Below, in pieces: positions 35,935-44,944 of a stretch of DNA of 64,000 bases; position 1 is the stretch's first letter, and every line of letters starts with the position of its first letter. Source of the stretch: Paenibacillus_AB sp036577625. Lineage in GTDB: Bacteria > Bacillota > Bacilli > Paenibacillales > NBRC-103111. Location: contig NZ_JARBDC010000038.1 in NCBI RefSeq assembly GCF_036577625.1, positions 1-64,000 of the forward strand, in the 5' to 3' direction. Position numbers and translations under genes: made by a program. Below the pieces are notes generated by a model. It did not search any database, had not been told where the DNA came from, and saw only the letters and a list, made by a program, of their open reading frames with translations.

Positions 35935-35966
35935 CAAACAAACGTTCCAATAGGAACGTTTGTTTG
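35935..35966 (-). terminator. Second hairpin of leader copy 3
   Basis: A perfect 14-bp stem (35935-35948 with 35953-35966), loop of four, then TTTTTT on the minus strand. It takes the place of the second conserved hairpin seen in other leader copies. Confidence 0.85.
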
Positions 35967-35985
35967 GGGTAAATGTATAAAACGC

Positions 35986-36069
35986 AAAAAAGCCCTATGG
36001 GGGGCATACCTTTAAAAGGTAATACCGCCCATAGGGCTTTAAACTCGGAAAAAGGCTCATCAGAGCAAG
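35986..36069 (-). ncRNA. Structured leader element, copy 3
   Basis: Has GATGAGCCTTTTT, CCGAGT, then hairpin arms AGCCCTATGGG/CCCATAGGGCT and TTTTTT. The promoter upstream is near-consensus: TGGACA and TATGAT with a 17-base spacer (36091-36119 on the plus strand). It leads to the small gene at 35890. Confidence 0.7.
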
Positions 36070-36121
36070 TTAATCAAATTGAACAATTTCATCATATCAA
36101 AGGGGCTTTCCTTTGTCCATA

Positions 36122-37000
36122 CTAAACGTTCAAAACGAATTCCAGTTGTCCCGGCGCCACTCGCTTCCCTGGCTTTGCAAGCACTAACTCTATGGGTTTT
36201 GTCGTTTCGTCGAAGCCTTGTACTTGGCCAGGCCTTGCATACCAAGGAGCATAAAAATACATTTGAATTGTACATAACTTGACTGCTATACCCGAAATAT
36301 CCGAAGCAGAGGCGCGAAGAAAGTAGTTGGAAGCTGGCAGTAGCATGGCGCCGCAGCCCACACACGGATCGCTTACGGTCTGTCTTTTCAGTTCCTCCCG
36401 CTCCCCTGATCCATGTAACATTTCAACCATAAGGCGGCAAATATTGAACGGAGTAGGATAGTAACCTAAAGCTTGATGATAACCCTTTCCGGTTTGATCG
36501 ACTAGAACGTTGGACAAATAATCGGTTGGATTATCCAAAACAAGAAACAGGTCGAAAATCCGATAAAAGTGCTCATTCAGTCCTTCCGAAATGTTCGGGC
36601 AAACGGTTGAACCGCCGAGCCCCCAGAGAAGCCAATCCGCAAAATTATCGATTGTTGCCTCGTTATGCTGGAGGCAACTATCCAGCATCTTTTTTGCCGT
36701 CTGGGCTTGCGGGCTCCAGATATCCGTCCATTGAATTTGGGGAATAGGTCCGCTGCCAGCGATCGTTCCCTTCTCAAGTATGTCGAGCCAATAAATCCAG
36801 CGTCCACTGTTGAGCAATTCGTCATACACAAACAAAAAAGGGAGCAGCTATCCGCGCTTCTCGAATACCTCTAAATGATTTCGTGGCATCCCGCCTATGG
36901 CCATCGCGTATCCGGAAAGATCACTCGGCATTTTGGCGAGAATATCGGGGTCAAATCGCTCAAGTCTGTATAAAGATGCTTTATCTTGTATAGTAGCCAT
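36122..37000 (-). pseudogene. N6 DNA methylase-like gene interrupted by an in-frame amber codon
   Basis: From ATG 37000 (AGGAGGG upstream) the frame runs 50 codons to ...HLEVFEKRG, then TAG at 36850-36848. It continues in the same frame as LLPFLFVYDELL to the stop at 36122. The junction reads like one uninterrupted family sequence, so a single codon has become TAG. The protein has GYYPTPFNICRLM and DPCVGCGAMLL (methylase motif I) and ASDIS, but no NPPY motif is seen. It is either a dead gene, two separately translated pieces (a TTG at 36835 could start the second), or suppressed amber. Confidence 0.65.
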
Positions 37001-37086
37001 AGGTATCCCTCCTAAAAAAGAAAAGAAGGAGGTCGTTAGACACCCCTTCCCACTTCGTTGGTTTACTTCCTCCGCATCGATAATGC

Positions 37087-37269
37087 CTACTTCGTATGAC
37101 CCTCGTAGAGCATAACCTCTCTGACTTCCTCTGGAAATACCAGCGCCAGACGTCTTCGGTTGGCCATATCTGCCTTCTCGATCAATTGATACATGAAAAA
37201 ACGAAACGATCGGCTCGTGTTACTAGGGTAGTTTTTGTGCGACAAATACTCGGCATAGGAACTTGGCAT
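37087..37269 (-). CDS. Small hypothetical protein with a hairpin-bridged ribosome site
   Basis: A 60-residue basic helical protein starting MPSSYAEYL. An upstream in-frame ATG at 37284 lies inside a strong hairpin. Starting at 37269 puts the GGAGGA site and the ATG on either side of that hairpin with about 9 bases beyond it, so this start is preferred. Function unknown. Confidence 0.5.
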   Translation of the reverse strand: MPSSYAEYLSHKNYPSNTSRSFRFFMYQLIEKADMANRRRLALVFPEEVREVMLYEGHTK

Positions 37270-37278
37270 TTTATATAT

Positions 37279-37323
37279 GTCCATAACATAAGCAGATTCC
37301 CTTTAGGAAACCTGGTTATGGAC
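37279..37323 (-). promoter_or_regulatory. SD-hairpin-AUG leader
   Basis: Bases 37279-37287 pair with 37315-37323 (9 bp), with an inner 8-bp stem. GGAGGA lies right at its 5' foot and ATG 37269 lies 9 bases past its 3' foot. Folding brings the SD to working distance, as in phage T4 genes 25 and 38. Confidence 0.55.
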
Positions 37324-37368
37324 TCCTCCTCTCTTTTTCAGTAGTTTACTAATCCGTTCGAGACGGGC

Positions 37369-38094
37369 TTATGCATACTGCAGCTTGCGATCCTCGATAA
37401 TGCATCCTTCCCTAAGATCGGACAAAAGCGATCGAGCTTCCTCGGGGAGACACTCACTTATCCCGTTTGTATGGTGGTTGTTCCCTATAAACCCCCAACA
37501 GGAATCCATTTTTTTTAAGAAAGGACTCCATTCGTCAAAAGACAAATCGTACACATCCGTACCAGCTTCCGAGAGATATTCCCGCAGCTCTGCTTCAACA
37601 GAATAAAGCGTAAAGCCGAATACATTCCCCTGAAGATAGTCGTCATATTCCTGTACTTCAGCCTTCAATAGATTTTCAATATACGAAACCCTGCTTTGCG
37701 TAAGCTTACCGAACTCCTCCCGGGCCTTTTTCTTGCTGATATAAATCCAGCCGACTTGGCCGGAATCCCAAGGACAGCTAAACGGGGCAGTTCGGATCGT
37801 GATGGCTCCATGCTCGTATGCGTATATTGGCAAAATGATTGCATGCCGCGCAACTTGTTCAAATAAATCCTTATCGGAGCGTTCTTCGATTCGTTTGATT
37901 TCAAATCCATCCGCCAGAGACTCCATAAATTCTCGTGGCTCGGCAAACCGGTGTTCATCTCCTAAATGATATCTGCGATGCCAACATATCATGGTCCCCA
38001 GGTTGTCGTTTTCGCGTCGCGGGTGCAAGGCATCGAAGTCCTGTTCTATTTTTAAGCAGAATTGATCGTTGATAGCTTTCCAGAATACCGTCAT
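37369..38094 (-). CDS. Conserved phage/plasmid hypothetical protein
   Basis: A 241-residue protein of a family widespread on phages and plasmids, recognised by DNLGTMICWHRRY-like and FSCPWDSGQVGWIY segments. Function unknown. Its leader also has an SD separated from the ATG by a hairpin. Confidence 0.65.
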   Translation of the reverse strand: MTVFWKAINDQFCLKIEQDFDALHPRRENDNLGTMICWHRRYHLGDEHRFAEPREFMESLADGFEIKRIEERSDKDLFEQVARHAIILPIYAYEHGAITIRTAPFSCPWDSGQVGWIYISKKKAREEFGKLTQSRVSYIENLLKAEVQEYDDYLQGNVFGFTLYSVEAELREYLSEAGTDVYDLSFDEWSPFLKKMDSCWGFIGNNHHTNGISECLPEEARSLLSDLREGCIIEDRKLQYA

Positions 38095-38102
38095 ATTATG
38101 TA

Positions 38103-38150
38103 GCCCACTGCCTACCGAGAAGCCCGGTATGGCAAGGGCCCCCTCCTTTA
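38103..38150 (-). promoter_or_regulatory. SD-hairpin-AUG leader, second case
   Basis: AAAGGAGGG is followed directly by a nested hairpin (GCCC/GGGC, GCC/GGC, TACCG/CGGTA). Eight bases later comes the ATG at 38094. The same layout as at 37279 in the neighbouring gene. The natural distance between SD and ATG is over 45 bases, too long unless the hairpin folds. Confidence 0.55.
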
Positions 38151-38179
38151 TGAGCTATATTTTGATATCTTCCGTATGT

Positions 38180-38209
38180 AGGGAAGGAGATCCTACAATC
38201 TCCTTCCCT
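38180..38209. terminator. Perfect 12-bp stem hairpin between genes
   Basis: Bases 38180-38191 pair with 38198-38209. It follows the DndC-like gene's stop. The T-run is poor, so it may be a processing or stabilising hairpin. Confidence 0.5.
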
Positions 38210-38214
38210 GTCGA

Positions 38215-39042
38215 CTATCCGCAGCAGTTCATCGTAAAGAGGTCAATTGTTTGAACGGACCTATTTTCACCTACGAACTCGCTGAGTGGTACTCGCTGAC
38301 CATTGATAAATCGCATCGTATGCCCCATCCGCTTCTCCATCGATTTAAGCTCGCTGAACTGGTCTGGGAACAGCTGCGCTACGGTTCGCAATTCAGACTT
38401 TTTCAAAAAAATGCAGAATCTGCAGCTGCACCTGCTTACATATTGGTAGCAGGCATGTTCTTTAACTCCATGCTCTTGCATAATGGCCCGAACCGATTGT
38501 TTCTGAAAGTGAAGAACTGGACGAAAAGTGTGTACAAGACGGTTCATCTTTTTTGTCGCCGATGCCGGATGAACCTGAAAGGCAGGGTATGTGCTGCGCT
38601 TATTCGATTCGCTTGCCAGCTCCCCGCTACAGCACAATGTTTTCGTACCATTACCCCTTCTCCGGCGAACATATTTCGTATAGCAATCCCGCTTTCCGTA
38701 GCTAGTGCAGAAACGATTCATCGAATCCGGAAACATGCCTCGTTCTTCAATTCTCGTTTTCAGTCCCTTTTCGTCCCATATTGTGACAAGCGGGATATCG
38801 AAAAAGTCACTTAAGTACTGCAGATGGGAATCCGTCTCCTCCCAATCAAAAAAGACCGGGTTTTCATTCGGACCATCGATACGAAAGTGAATCAATCGCA
38901 TCGTTTCTTTCGGAGCCTTATACTCATGCAGCAGGGACAGCACCATCGCCGTACTATCGTTCCCTCCGCTTACGCAAAGGTCGATATGCGTGTATTCCCT
39001 AAATGGCAACATTGCGTCCGGGATCGTTACGAGTGGATACAT
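38215..39042 (-). CDS. DndC-like PAPS reductase/ATP-pyrophosphatase family protein
   Basis: A 275-residue protein. The PP-loop is CVSGGNDSTAMVLSLL near residue 20. Later CTSYGKRDC, then SRCSCRFCIF, a cysteine cluster suited to an Fe-S site as in DndC-type DNA sulfur enzymes. The start at 39042 has GGGAGGCAGGGG. No DndA/B/D/E genes are adjacent, so phosphorothioation is not established; another thiolation or adenylation is possible. Confidence 0.6.
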   Translation of the reverse strand: MYPLVTIPDAMLPFREYTHIDLCVSGGNDSTAMVLSLLHEYKAPKETMRLIHFRIDGPNENPVFFDWEETDSHLQYLSDFFDIPLVTIWDEKGLKTRIEERGMFPDSMNRFCTSYGKRDCYTKYVRRRRGNGTKTLCCSGELASESNKRSTYPAFQVHPASATKKMNRLVHTFRPVLHFQKQSVRAIMQEHGVKEHACYQYVSRCSCRFCIFLKKSELRTVAQLFPDQFSELKSMEKRMGHTMRFINGQRVPLSEFVGENRSVQTIDLFTMNCCG

Positions 39043-39398
39043 AGGTCCCCTGCCTCCCATTCGCGTTCGAAAGCCGGTTCAAATAACAAATTTCCGATTG
39101 TACTGTCAATTTCTATGAACCTGCTGGAATCGGGAACGTTGTTGAAAAACAATTCGAATTCTTCGTTCGTTATCCGTTTTAAAGCTTCCACTTGGAACCG
39201 ATACGGTTCTTCGATCCAGGAGACAAGCATTTTACCAACCTGGTCTCGTTCGTCCCAAAACAGTGCGGAACAATCGGAAAAGGAATCAATGACCAACCAA
39301 ACACGATTATTCTGGATACCTGTCCGAATAAAGTAGTGGAACGCTCCATCGTATGCATCGTAGCCGTACCATTGTTTATCCTTGATGGTATAAAACAT
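39027..39398 (-). CDS. Hypothetical protein
   Basis: A 123-residue protein starting MFYTIKDKQWYGYDAYD after GGAGGG. Rich in aromatic residues and acidic at the end. It overlaps the start of the DndC-like gene and is co-transcribed. Confidence 0.5.
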   Translation of the reverse strand: MFYTIKDKQWYGYDAYDGAFHYFIRTGIQNNRVWLVIDSFSDCSALFWDERDQVGKMLVSWIEEPYRFQVEALKRITNEEFELFFNNVPDSSRFIEIDSTIGNLLFEPAFEREWEAGDLCIHS

Positions 39399-39470
39399 CG
39401 TACCCTCCAAATTTAGTCGATGAATGAGACATCTTCTTCGAAGTGTTCTCAAAAAATGTAATCGTTCGAG

Positions 39471-42400
39471 TCAAAAATTAAACGCGAGCTGGCCTTCGGC
39501 AGGTGTGGAACGAGGACGCTTTTTCTTGTACTGGCTCATTTCGACGACTTTCAGCAAGCCCATTTCAAAAAGGTCCTTCTGCTCAGAAGGTTCGTCGTTT
39601 GGCATTTGCTCGACTGTAGAGACGAACGTGAACAAATCCACTACTCCGTTCGCTTCTACCACGTTCGGTTCAGGCTCCTCGCTTGCGCCGGTAGAAGCAT
39701 CCAATGGTGGCAAACCGCATAGGCGCCTCGTCTCATTGACGAGCAGCCTCATCCTCGCCTCCAGAACGGTCTTAAATTCGGTCTCGTTCACCATCTCGAC
39801 GTCTTCCAAGTCTTTGGCCGCCAGCTCCGTCCAGGCTTTCGCCACGTCGGACCCGGCAAAGCAGTTAGCCAAATCTGCAGCCAGAGAGGATTGACCGTCC
39901 CTAGAGTACTTTGCCAATTCCGAACGATCTAGTCTTCCTTCAACCATGAGTGCATGGCCGCGTGCAGCCATAATTTTCATGAACTGAGCCATCTGCTGCG
40001 TTCCATTGTAGACGAGATAATAAACACGGCACTCCCGATCTTGACCTAGCCGCCACGCCCGTCGTGAAGACTGACGTACGGTAGAAACCTCGTAGTTGAG
40101 TTGGTAGTAGATAATCGTTGGCCAGTACATGAGATCGAGCCCAACCTCGACCAATTTCATGTTGGTAATGATGACGGGGATTTCGTTCTCCTCGAGTTGA
40201 GCCAAAACTTCTGCACGATTATCGGCGTCCGGTTCATCGAGTATATGGCAGCGAATGCCGTTCCGCGTCAAAATCTCATAAATCCGTTCATTTAACTGGT
40301 AGTCGCCGGTGTAGTTGTTATAAATGACACAACGTCTGCCTTCAGCCAGTTCCTTTTGAACAAGTTCAATGAGCTGGCGTTCTTTGGCATGACAGGATTC
40401 CGGTTCGAAGGTCGGAGCAGAGATGCATTTTTCCCCGCGGCCGAAAACAACGGCTCCGCCCAAATCTGGCCGATCCGCGTAGTTGATGGTAGCGGGAATG
40501 AACTTGCTCCAAGCACCCTTATTGCCGTTTCTCGAGCGTCTCATGCATTCATCTCGTAGGGTATTATGGAAAATGGAGTACTGAAGAGCATGTTCGGGGT
40601 CCATATCGAGGAAAATAGGAGTTTCCTTAAGCTCGACGAGGGGCAGGCCCATATCGGACAATTCCAAAAAGCCGGCTTTGTGAAGTAAAAACTGAGCCGT
40701 CAATTGCGGCGCAATACCTGGCTCTTCCGTTGGCTGCCGAGGTTTTTGTTTTTGCTTCGTCACCCATCCGGTGTCGTCGCTTTCAACATCTACTATTTGC
40801 TTCAGCTTTCCGTACCGGGATGCCCACTGGATCGTTCCGGACTTGTAATCGAAACCATCATCCAGAAGCGCTTTCGGATCGGTGCGCCATAATATCTCTT
40901 TGATGCTGGAGGACTTGCCGTTGGTCAGAGTTCCGGTAAGCAACAGGTTTTGCTTTGCAGCTTTGACCATCTGAGCAAACGCATCGCCGCGGCCAGAGGA
41001 TTCTGCCTTACATTGATGGGCCTCGTCACAAATATATAAATCAAAATACTTCCCCATCCGCTTAAATATCCTGCTTATGTTTTCACGTGGGCGGTTTCGC
41101 GTTTCACCACGTCGCCAAGAAGCGGGGCGCCATAGTTTACTTCGGCAGGGTATTTGTCCTTTGGGCAACAGTCCTTCCTCATGGTAAGTGCAGGATAGAA
41201 TCCGTCCGGTGCGCCTCCATTTCACTTTGAAACCATCGGGTAACCCATTAGGAAGCAACCGTTGCTTTGCTCTTGCTTGATAGAATGCGTCCGAATCCGG
41301 TTTCGCACTTTCAACAAAATCGCTCCAGCGAGCGGGTACATATCCTTCCTCTGCGTCCTTATCTTTGACCATGAGGGGACGGCCGCAATCCGGGCAGTGC
41401 CAGGCATATTCGGTCGAGCCGGCGAGACGTCGCCATACCCCGCTAAAATACGGTTCTGGACCTAATTTCGCTCGGTCTATTCCGACAAGTGTAAATTCCA
41501 AACCCTTCGGGCGATATCCGTTTTTCACTTTCCGCAACAACCGAAGAGCATCTTGGCTGTTTTCAATTATTTCAACCTTTACACCGCGAAGCGTCCCCAA
41601 GATCTCTTTGTTTTTCCATTTACTAATCGTTATACTCGGAGCCGATAACAGCACTGCAGTTCCACTCGATATGCCGCGTTCCTCTTTCATCTGATGCAGA
41701 ACGTTTGCAACGCCGCAGGCCACAATCGATTTCCCTGTCCCCATGTCCCCAGAGCAGAATTCCGAGTCCTCATATTCCAGCGTATTTACCAATGCTTGGA
41801 TCATATGAGCTTGTGCCGGAAACGGGATTCGCTTCATTTCGCCGATGGAACGATGTAAGGGCAGCTGCTCCAATGAATGCCGCGGCTTCTGTTCCTGCAG
41901 CTTCCGAGCCATTACCTCGGCATTGGCGACCATATATTCTTTCATGGTCATCCCCGGGTCGAAAATGCCTTGAATATCACTTTCCGGGATCCGCAACAAT
42001 CCGTTTTTCAAGGCCATTTCGATTGCCTTTAGGACTGTCTCTTCCGTACCGGTAAAAACAGCTGCTTCAAGATTCGGCCATAGCTCATCGAAATCCGGAT
42101 TCCGAATGACGCGCAACGGTGATAAAAAGTGGTCGAAGAGACCTGCATATTCGCTCTCCCATTCATAAGGCAGACCAAACCGATGAATAACATGTTTGGC
42201 CAGCACATCAGACATGTTTCCATTTGGAGCGACCAGGTACGCTCGATTGAATTTTGACGAGTTCGGAATCGATTGTATGCCATCCATTGTCAATAAGGAA
42301 TTGAACACGACGCCATGAGCAATGTCACCGATACCGATTAGCCTTTCCAGCCGCCGGTACGTGTCAACATTTCGTTCAAATTCCTCATTCCCAACTTGGA

Positions 42401-42569
42401 CCGCGCGAGCCTCCAAAAATCCAGCCGAAATTGCAGACACGGCCTCCGGAATGCCGAGATATGAGGCCAGAATGATATGTTCATCCGAACCCTGTGCCGA
42501 TTTTTCTACAACCATTAGATGCAAATTTGCTTCAAACCTTCGATCGATGCCGTTCATCGAGATTTTCAT
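39471..42569 (-). CDS. Large SF2/SNF2-like helicase
   Basis: About 1,030 residues. Walker A is in SGDMGTGKSIVACG, the DEAH box in YICDEAHQCK, motif III in LLTGTLT, and the C-terminal RecA domain ends with motif VI RRAWRLGQDREC. A CPDC...C cysteine cluster between the two halves could bind zinc. The N-terminal ~230 residues are unassigned. It follows a DNA methylase gene by about 100 bases. Such methylase-helicase pairs occur on plasmids and phages, where some act against restriction; the role here is inference. Confidence 0.8.
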   Translation of the reverse strand: MKISMNGIDRRFEANLHLMVVEKSAQGSDEHIILASYLGIPEAVSAISAGFLEARAVQVGNEEFERNVDTYRRLERLIGIGDIAHGVVFNSLLTMDGIQSIPNSSKFNRAYLVAPNGNMSDVLAKHVIHRFGLPYEWESEYAGLFDHFLSPLRVIRNPDFDELWPNLEAAVFTGTEETVLKAIEMALKNGLLRIPESDIQGIFDPGMTMKEYMVANAEVMARKLQEQKPRHSLEQLPLHRSIGEMKRIPFPAQAHMIQALVNTLEYEDSEFCSGDMGTGKSIVACGVANVLHQMKEERGISSGTAVLLSAPSITISKWKNKEILGTLRGVKVEIIENSQDALRLLRKVKNGYRPKGLEFTLVGIDRAKLGPEPYFSGVWRRLAGSTEYAWHCPDCGRPLMVKDKDAEEGYVPARWSDFVESAKPDSDAFYQARAKQRLLPNGLPDGFKVKWRRTGRILSCTYHEEGLLPKGQIPCRSKLWRPASWRRGETRNRPRENISRIFKRMGKYFDLYICDEAHQCKAESSGRGDAFAQMVKAAKQNLLLTGTLTNGKSSSIKEILWRTDPKALLDDGFDYKSGTIQWASRYGKLKQIVDVESDDTGWVTKQKQKPRQPTEEPGIAPQLTAQFLLHKAGFLELSDMGLPLVELKETPIFLDMDPEHALQYSIFHNTLRDECMRRSRNGNKGAWSKFIPATINYADRPDLGGAVVFGRGEKCISAPTFEPESCHAKERQLIELVQKELAEGRRCVIYNNYTGDYQLNERIYEILTRNGIRCHILDEPDADNRAEVLAQLEENEIPVIITNMKLVEVGLDLMYWPTIIYYQLNYEVSTVRQSSRRAWRLGQDRECRVYYLVYNGTQQMAQFMKIMAARGHALMVEGRLDRSELAKYSRDGQSSLAADLANCFAGSDVAKAWTELAAKDLEDVEMVNETEFKTVLEARMRLLVNETRRLCGLPPLDASTGASEEPEPNVVEANGVVDLFTFVSTVEQMPNDEPSEQKDLFEMGLLKVVEMSQYKKKRPRSTPAEGQLAFNF

Positions 42570-42669
42570 GCCCACGTCTTGACTCGAAGTCCGGCCGGGA
42601 ATTCCTCCATTTGGCCGGACATTGCAGCCAGAGGACGATTCCCCCCTATCTGATGCGGTATTGTCTGAC

Positions 42670-43698
42670 CTATTCCAAATCGTGAATGCCGGCAGGCCAA
42701 AATACCCTGACTACCGAACGGAAGTCCTTCGTTATCGTTTCGCCGTTTTTTTTGCCCGCTTCATCATAGCGCGCCTCGGTAGTCACGATTTGTTTTGTTA
42801 TGCCGGAAATGATATGAGTCCCCATATTCCCCCCTACGGCGCCGCTGGCTATCGCGACAGCCGTGTGAGTCGCTTTTAAAGGAAGCATGGGATTTTTCAT
42901 TTTCGCACGATTGGAAATAGGCGAGAGTTTTTCCTCCACATCTTTGAGTAATGGGGAAGACATGAGGTCTTGTTTCAGCTCATTCACGCTCAGACGATTG
43001 GCGCGAAATATATCGATACCGCTTGGAGACGGATATAAATCGATATCTCGCTCAATTTCCTCAAGTGTCGGAATGGCCTCTGGACCTTGATCGCCTAAAT
43101 CCCGTAACATCTTGTAGATCTCTTTGCTTTTTCCGTTTGGATCCTTTCCGAACGTCCCAATCAAGACTACCTGTTTAAAAATCGGGTAGAATTCATCGGT
43201 GAAACGGTAGACCCGTACGTCATGGAAACGTCCGGAAATGATACCGGCAGCAGGCTTCAAAACATATTGGGGGATGCAGAAAAACAGTAACCCGTCCTTC
43301 CCCAATACGTTATTTTTACCAGTAAGCGATCGAAGGAATGTGACTTCTAATCGCTCGCCAAACCCTTCGTCATACGGAGGATTGAGCCAGAGCAACGAGA
43401 ATTTCGATTCTGTCCGCAGATTCTCGTAGCCATCGTGGATTACATGATCCAATATCGCCCTCGCTGATTGACAGCGTCCTTCCTCCAATTCAACTCCATA
43501 TGTTACTGGATTCGATTCATGTAGCCGATTGGCAAAAAACTTCAGCGCTTCTCCTTCTCCACAGCACGGATCGATGATATTCAGGAAGTTGTCCGCGTCT
43601 TCTTGAGGATGGAACTTTATAGCTTTGCACAATAGATTCAATTGCTCAATCGGGGTAGGATAGTAACCGCCTTTACTTTGACTCGCAATCCTTGCCAT
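42670..43698 (-). CDS. DUF6094-like DNA methyltransferase
   Basis: A 342-residue methylase. It begins with KGGYYPTPIEQ, then motif I IIDPCCGEGEALK and motif IV LLWLNPPYDEGFG, typical of an N6-adenine type. The C-terminal half has no clear target-recognition domain. AAGAGGTG precedes ATG 43698. It is upstream of the large helicase and likely works with it. Confidence 0.8.
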   Translation of the reverse strand: MARIASQSKGGYYPTPIEQLNLLCKAIKFHPQEDADNFLNIIDPCCGEGEALKFFANRLHESNPVTYGVELEEGRCQSARAILDHVIHDGYENLRTESKFSLLWLNPPYDEGFGERLEVTFLRSLTGKNNVLGKDGLLFFCIPQYVLKPAAGIISGRFHDVRVYRFTDEFYPIFKQVVLIGTFGKDPNGKSKEIYKMLRDLGDQGPEAIPTLEEIERDIDLYPSPSGIDIFRANRLSVNELKQDLMSSPLLKDVEEKLSPISNRAKMKNPMLPLKATHTAVAIASGAVGGNMGTHIISGITKQIVTTEARYDEAGKKNGETITKDFRSVVRVFWPAGIHDLE

Positions 43699-43804
43699 TT
43701 TTCACCTCTTCTTGGTAATAGGTGCGGGAAGCGGGGCAAACCTATCGTTCGTCCCGCTTTATATGCCTATGAAGGTTAAGTTTTCTAAGTGTGGTAGGTA
43801 TAAT

Positions 43805-44035
43805 TTATTTGACTTCGTTTGCGGTACATCCATACAAATCCGTCCCAGCGTAGTCTTCACCTAAAATATTTTCCGAGGACTCCCCGGCGTCTTTTCGGAT
43901 TAAATAATCCATGTAATCGACATTCGTCCACTTTTTGAATTGGTCGTGTGCCTTCTCTCTTGCATCGTCCCCAATAAAAGCCTGGACATCCTGAACAACA
44001 TTCTTGAACATCAAAAATGCGACGATAACTTTCAT
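43805..44035 (-). CDS. Small hypothetical protein
   Basis: A 76-residue protein starting MKVIVAFLMFKN after GGAAGGGG. Helical and acidic at the end. It is the gene served by leader copy 4. Confidence 0.45.
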   Translation of the reverse strand: MKVIVAFLMFKNVVQDVQAFIGDDAREKAHDQFKKWTNVDYMDYLIRKDAGESSENILGEDYAGTDLYGCTANEVK

Positions 44036-44065
44036 GTAGTTCGATCCCCTTCCAAGAGTTTTTAT

Positions 44066-44227
44066 ATATAATAAAAAGTCGATATTTATCAGGAGCCTTC
44101 TCTCCTGAAAAATATCGACTTGTAAGCGCCCTGAGAAACAAAAAAGCCCCACGGACGCACGTCTTCCGAAAAAGACATACCGCCCGTAGGGCTTTATACT
44201 CGTAATAAGGTGTAAGTCAAAACAAGG
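44066..44227 (-). ncRNA. Structured leader element, copy 4 (two hairpins)
   Basis: Has ACGAGTATAAAGCCCTACGGG, a closing arm with TAGGGCT-like pairing, TTTTTT, then GGGCGCTTACAAG and a second hairpin (GTCGATATTT/AAATATCGAC) ending TTTTTATTATATA. A promoter with TACAAT lies upstream. Close to copies 2 and 7 in layout. Confidence 0.68.
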
Positions 44228-44280
44228 TACAGCACTATTGTATCATTTACGATATTAAAAGTGTATATCCGAATTCCGCT

Positions 44281-44526
44281 CTAATATGGCAGAATTTCAC
44301 CGATTTTTAAATATAACGCAGAGTTCATCAGCACAGTGATTACTAAACTTTGCAATCGAATGTCTCGTCTCCTAGAAAGCAACAGGTCTTGGATTGTTTT
44401 TAAACTGCATAAACGAGCGAAAACGACGTCCTCAGCTATCTGGCAACCGCCATCGAGAAATGCATCTCTGCCGCCATCGTCGGCAGCAGCCTGCCGAAGC
44501 GGCGCATGCGAGTATGACTGCTTCAA
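44281..44526 (-). CDS. Hypothetical protein coupled to a membrane protein gene
   Basis: An 81-residue protein starting TTG at 44526, four bases after the stop of the membrane protein gene. The C-terminus is hydrophobic and helical (LVITVLMNSALYLKI). The start lacks its own good ribosome site, consistent with coupling. Uncertain. Confidence 0.35.
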   Translation of the reverse strand: MKQSYSHAPLRQAAADDGGRDAFLDGGCQIAEDVVFARLCSLKTIQDLLLSRRRDIRLQSLVITVLMNSALYLKIGEILPY

Positions 44527-44529
44527 GTC

Positions 44530-44850
44530 TTACAATTCTCCCTTGCGATTTCTCAGCCAGCCGGAAAGTTCGAAAATTCCAGATACCAATAGAAAGGCTA
44601 TGCATATATGGGCCATGATTCCAAACAGTAGTCCGGTAACGAAAATACCAACAGTATATGTTCCATTCATCCCGAGATAACTTGTGTTCATGGTGAAAAT
44701 AAAACCCACTAGCCCTAAACATAAAACTCCAGCTGCACTCTTATAGAACCGCCGGTAAGTCTTTATTATCCTCGGAGTTACTTCTTTTATTTTCACAACA
44801 GCCCAGAGTAAAGCCAGCATGTATACCGTTATGATGGTAAATTGCCACAT
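44530..44850 (-). CDS. Small membrane protein
   Basis: A 106-residue protein with three hydrophobic helices (residues ~4-22, 38-55, 63-95) and a basic tail. GAGGGGC lies before ATG 44850. No family is recognised. Confidence 0.5.
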   Translation of the reverse strand: MWQFTIITVYMLALLWAVVKIKEVTPRIIKTYRRFYKSAAGVLCLGLVGFIFTMNTSYLGMNGTYTVGIFVTGLLFGIMAHICIAFLLVSGIFELSGWLRNRKGEL

Positions 44851-44944
44851 TTAATGCCCCTCCACTCTTCAAACATCCAGCCAACTTGAATACAAGGCTC
44901 GAGAAAACCTGAGATCGAAAACCCAAAAAAAGAGTATGGATTGT

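Noticed and set aside
35986..36069. CUGAUGAG in leader copy 3, like a hammerhead ribozyme core
   Set aside because: The matching GAAA and the three-stem layout are absent, and other copies do not keep the motif.
38215..39042. Complete Dnd phosphorothioation system
   Set aside because: Only a DndC-like gene is present; no DndA, B, D or E-like genes are in the window.
39471..43698. DISARM or BREX defence system
   Set aside because: No DUF1998, phospholipase D, PglZ or BrxC-type genes were seen next to the helicase and methylase.
44336..44680. Plus-strand frame opposite the small membrane protein gene
   Set aside because: The minus strand gives a good start and three clear membrane helices; the plus frame has no such features.
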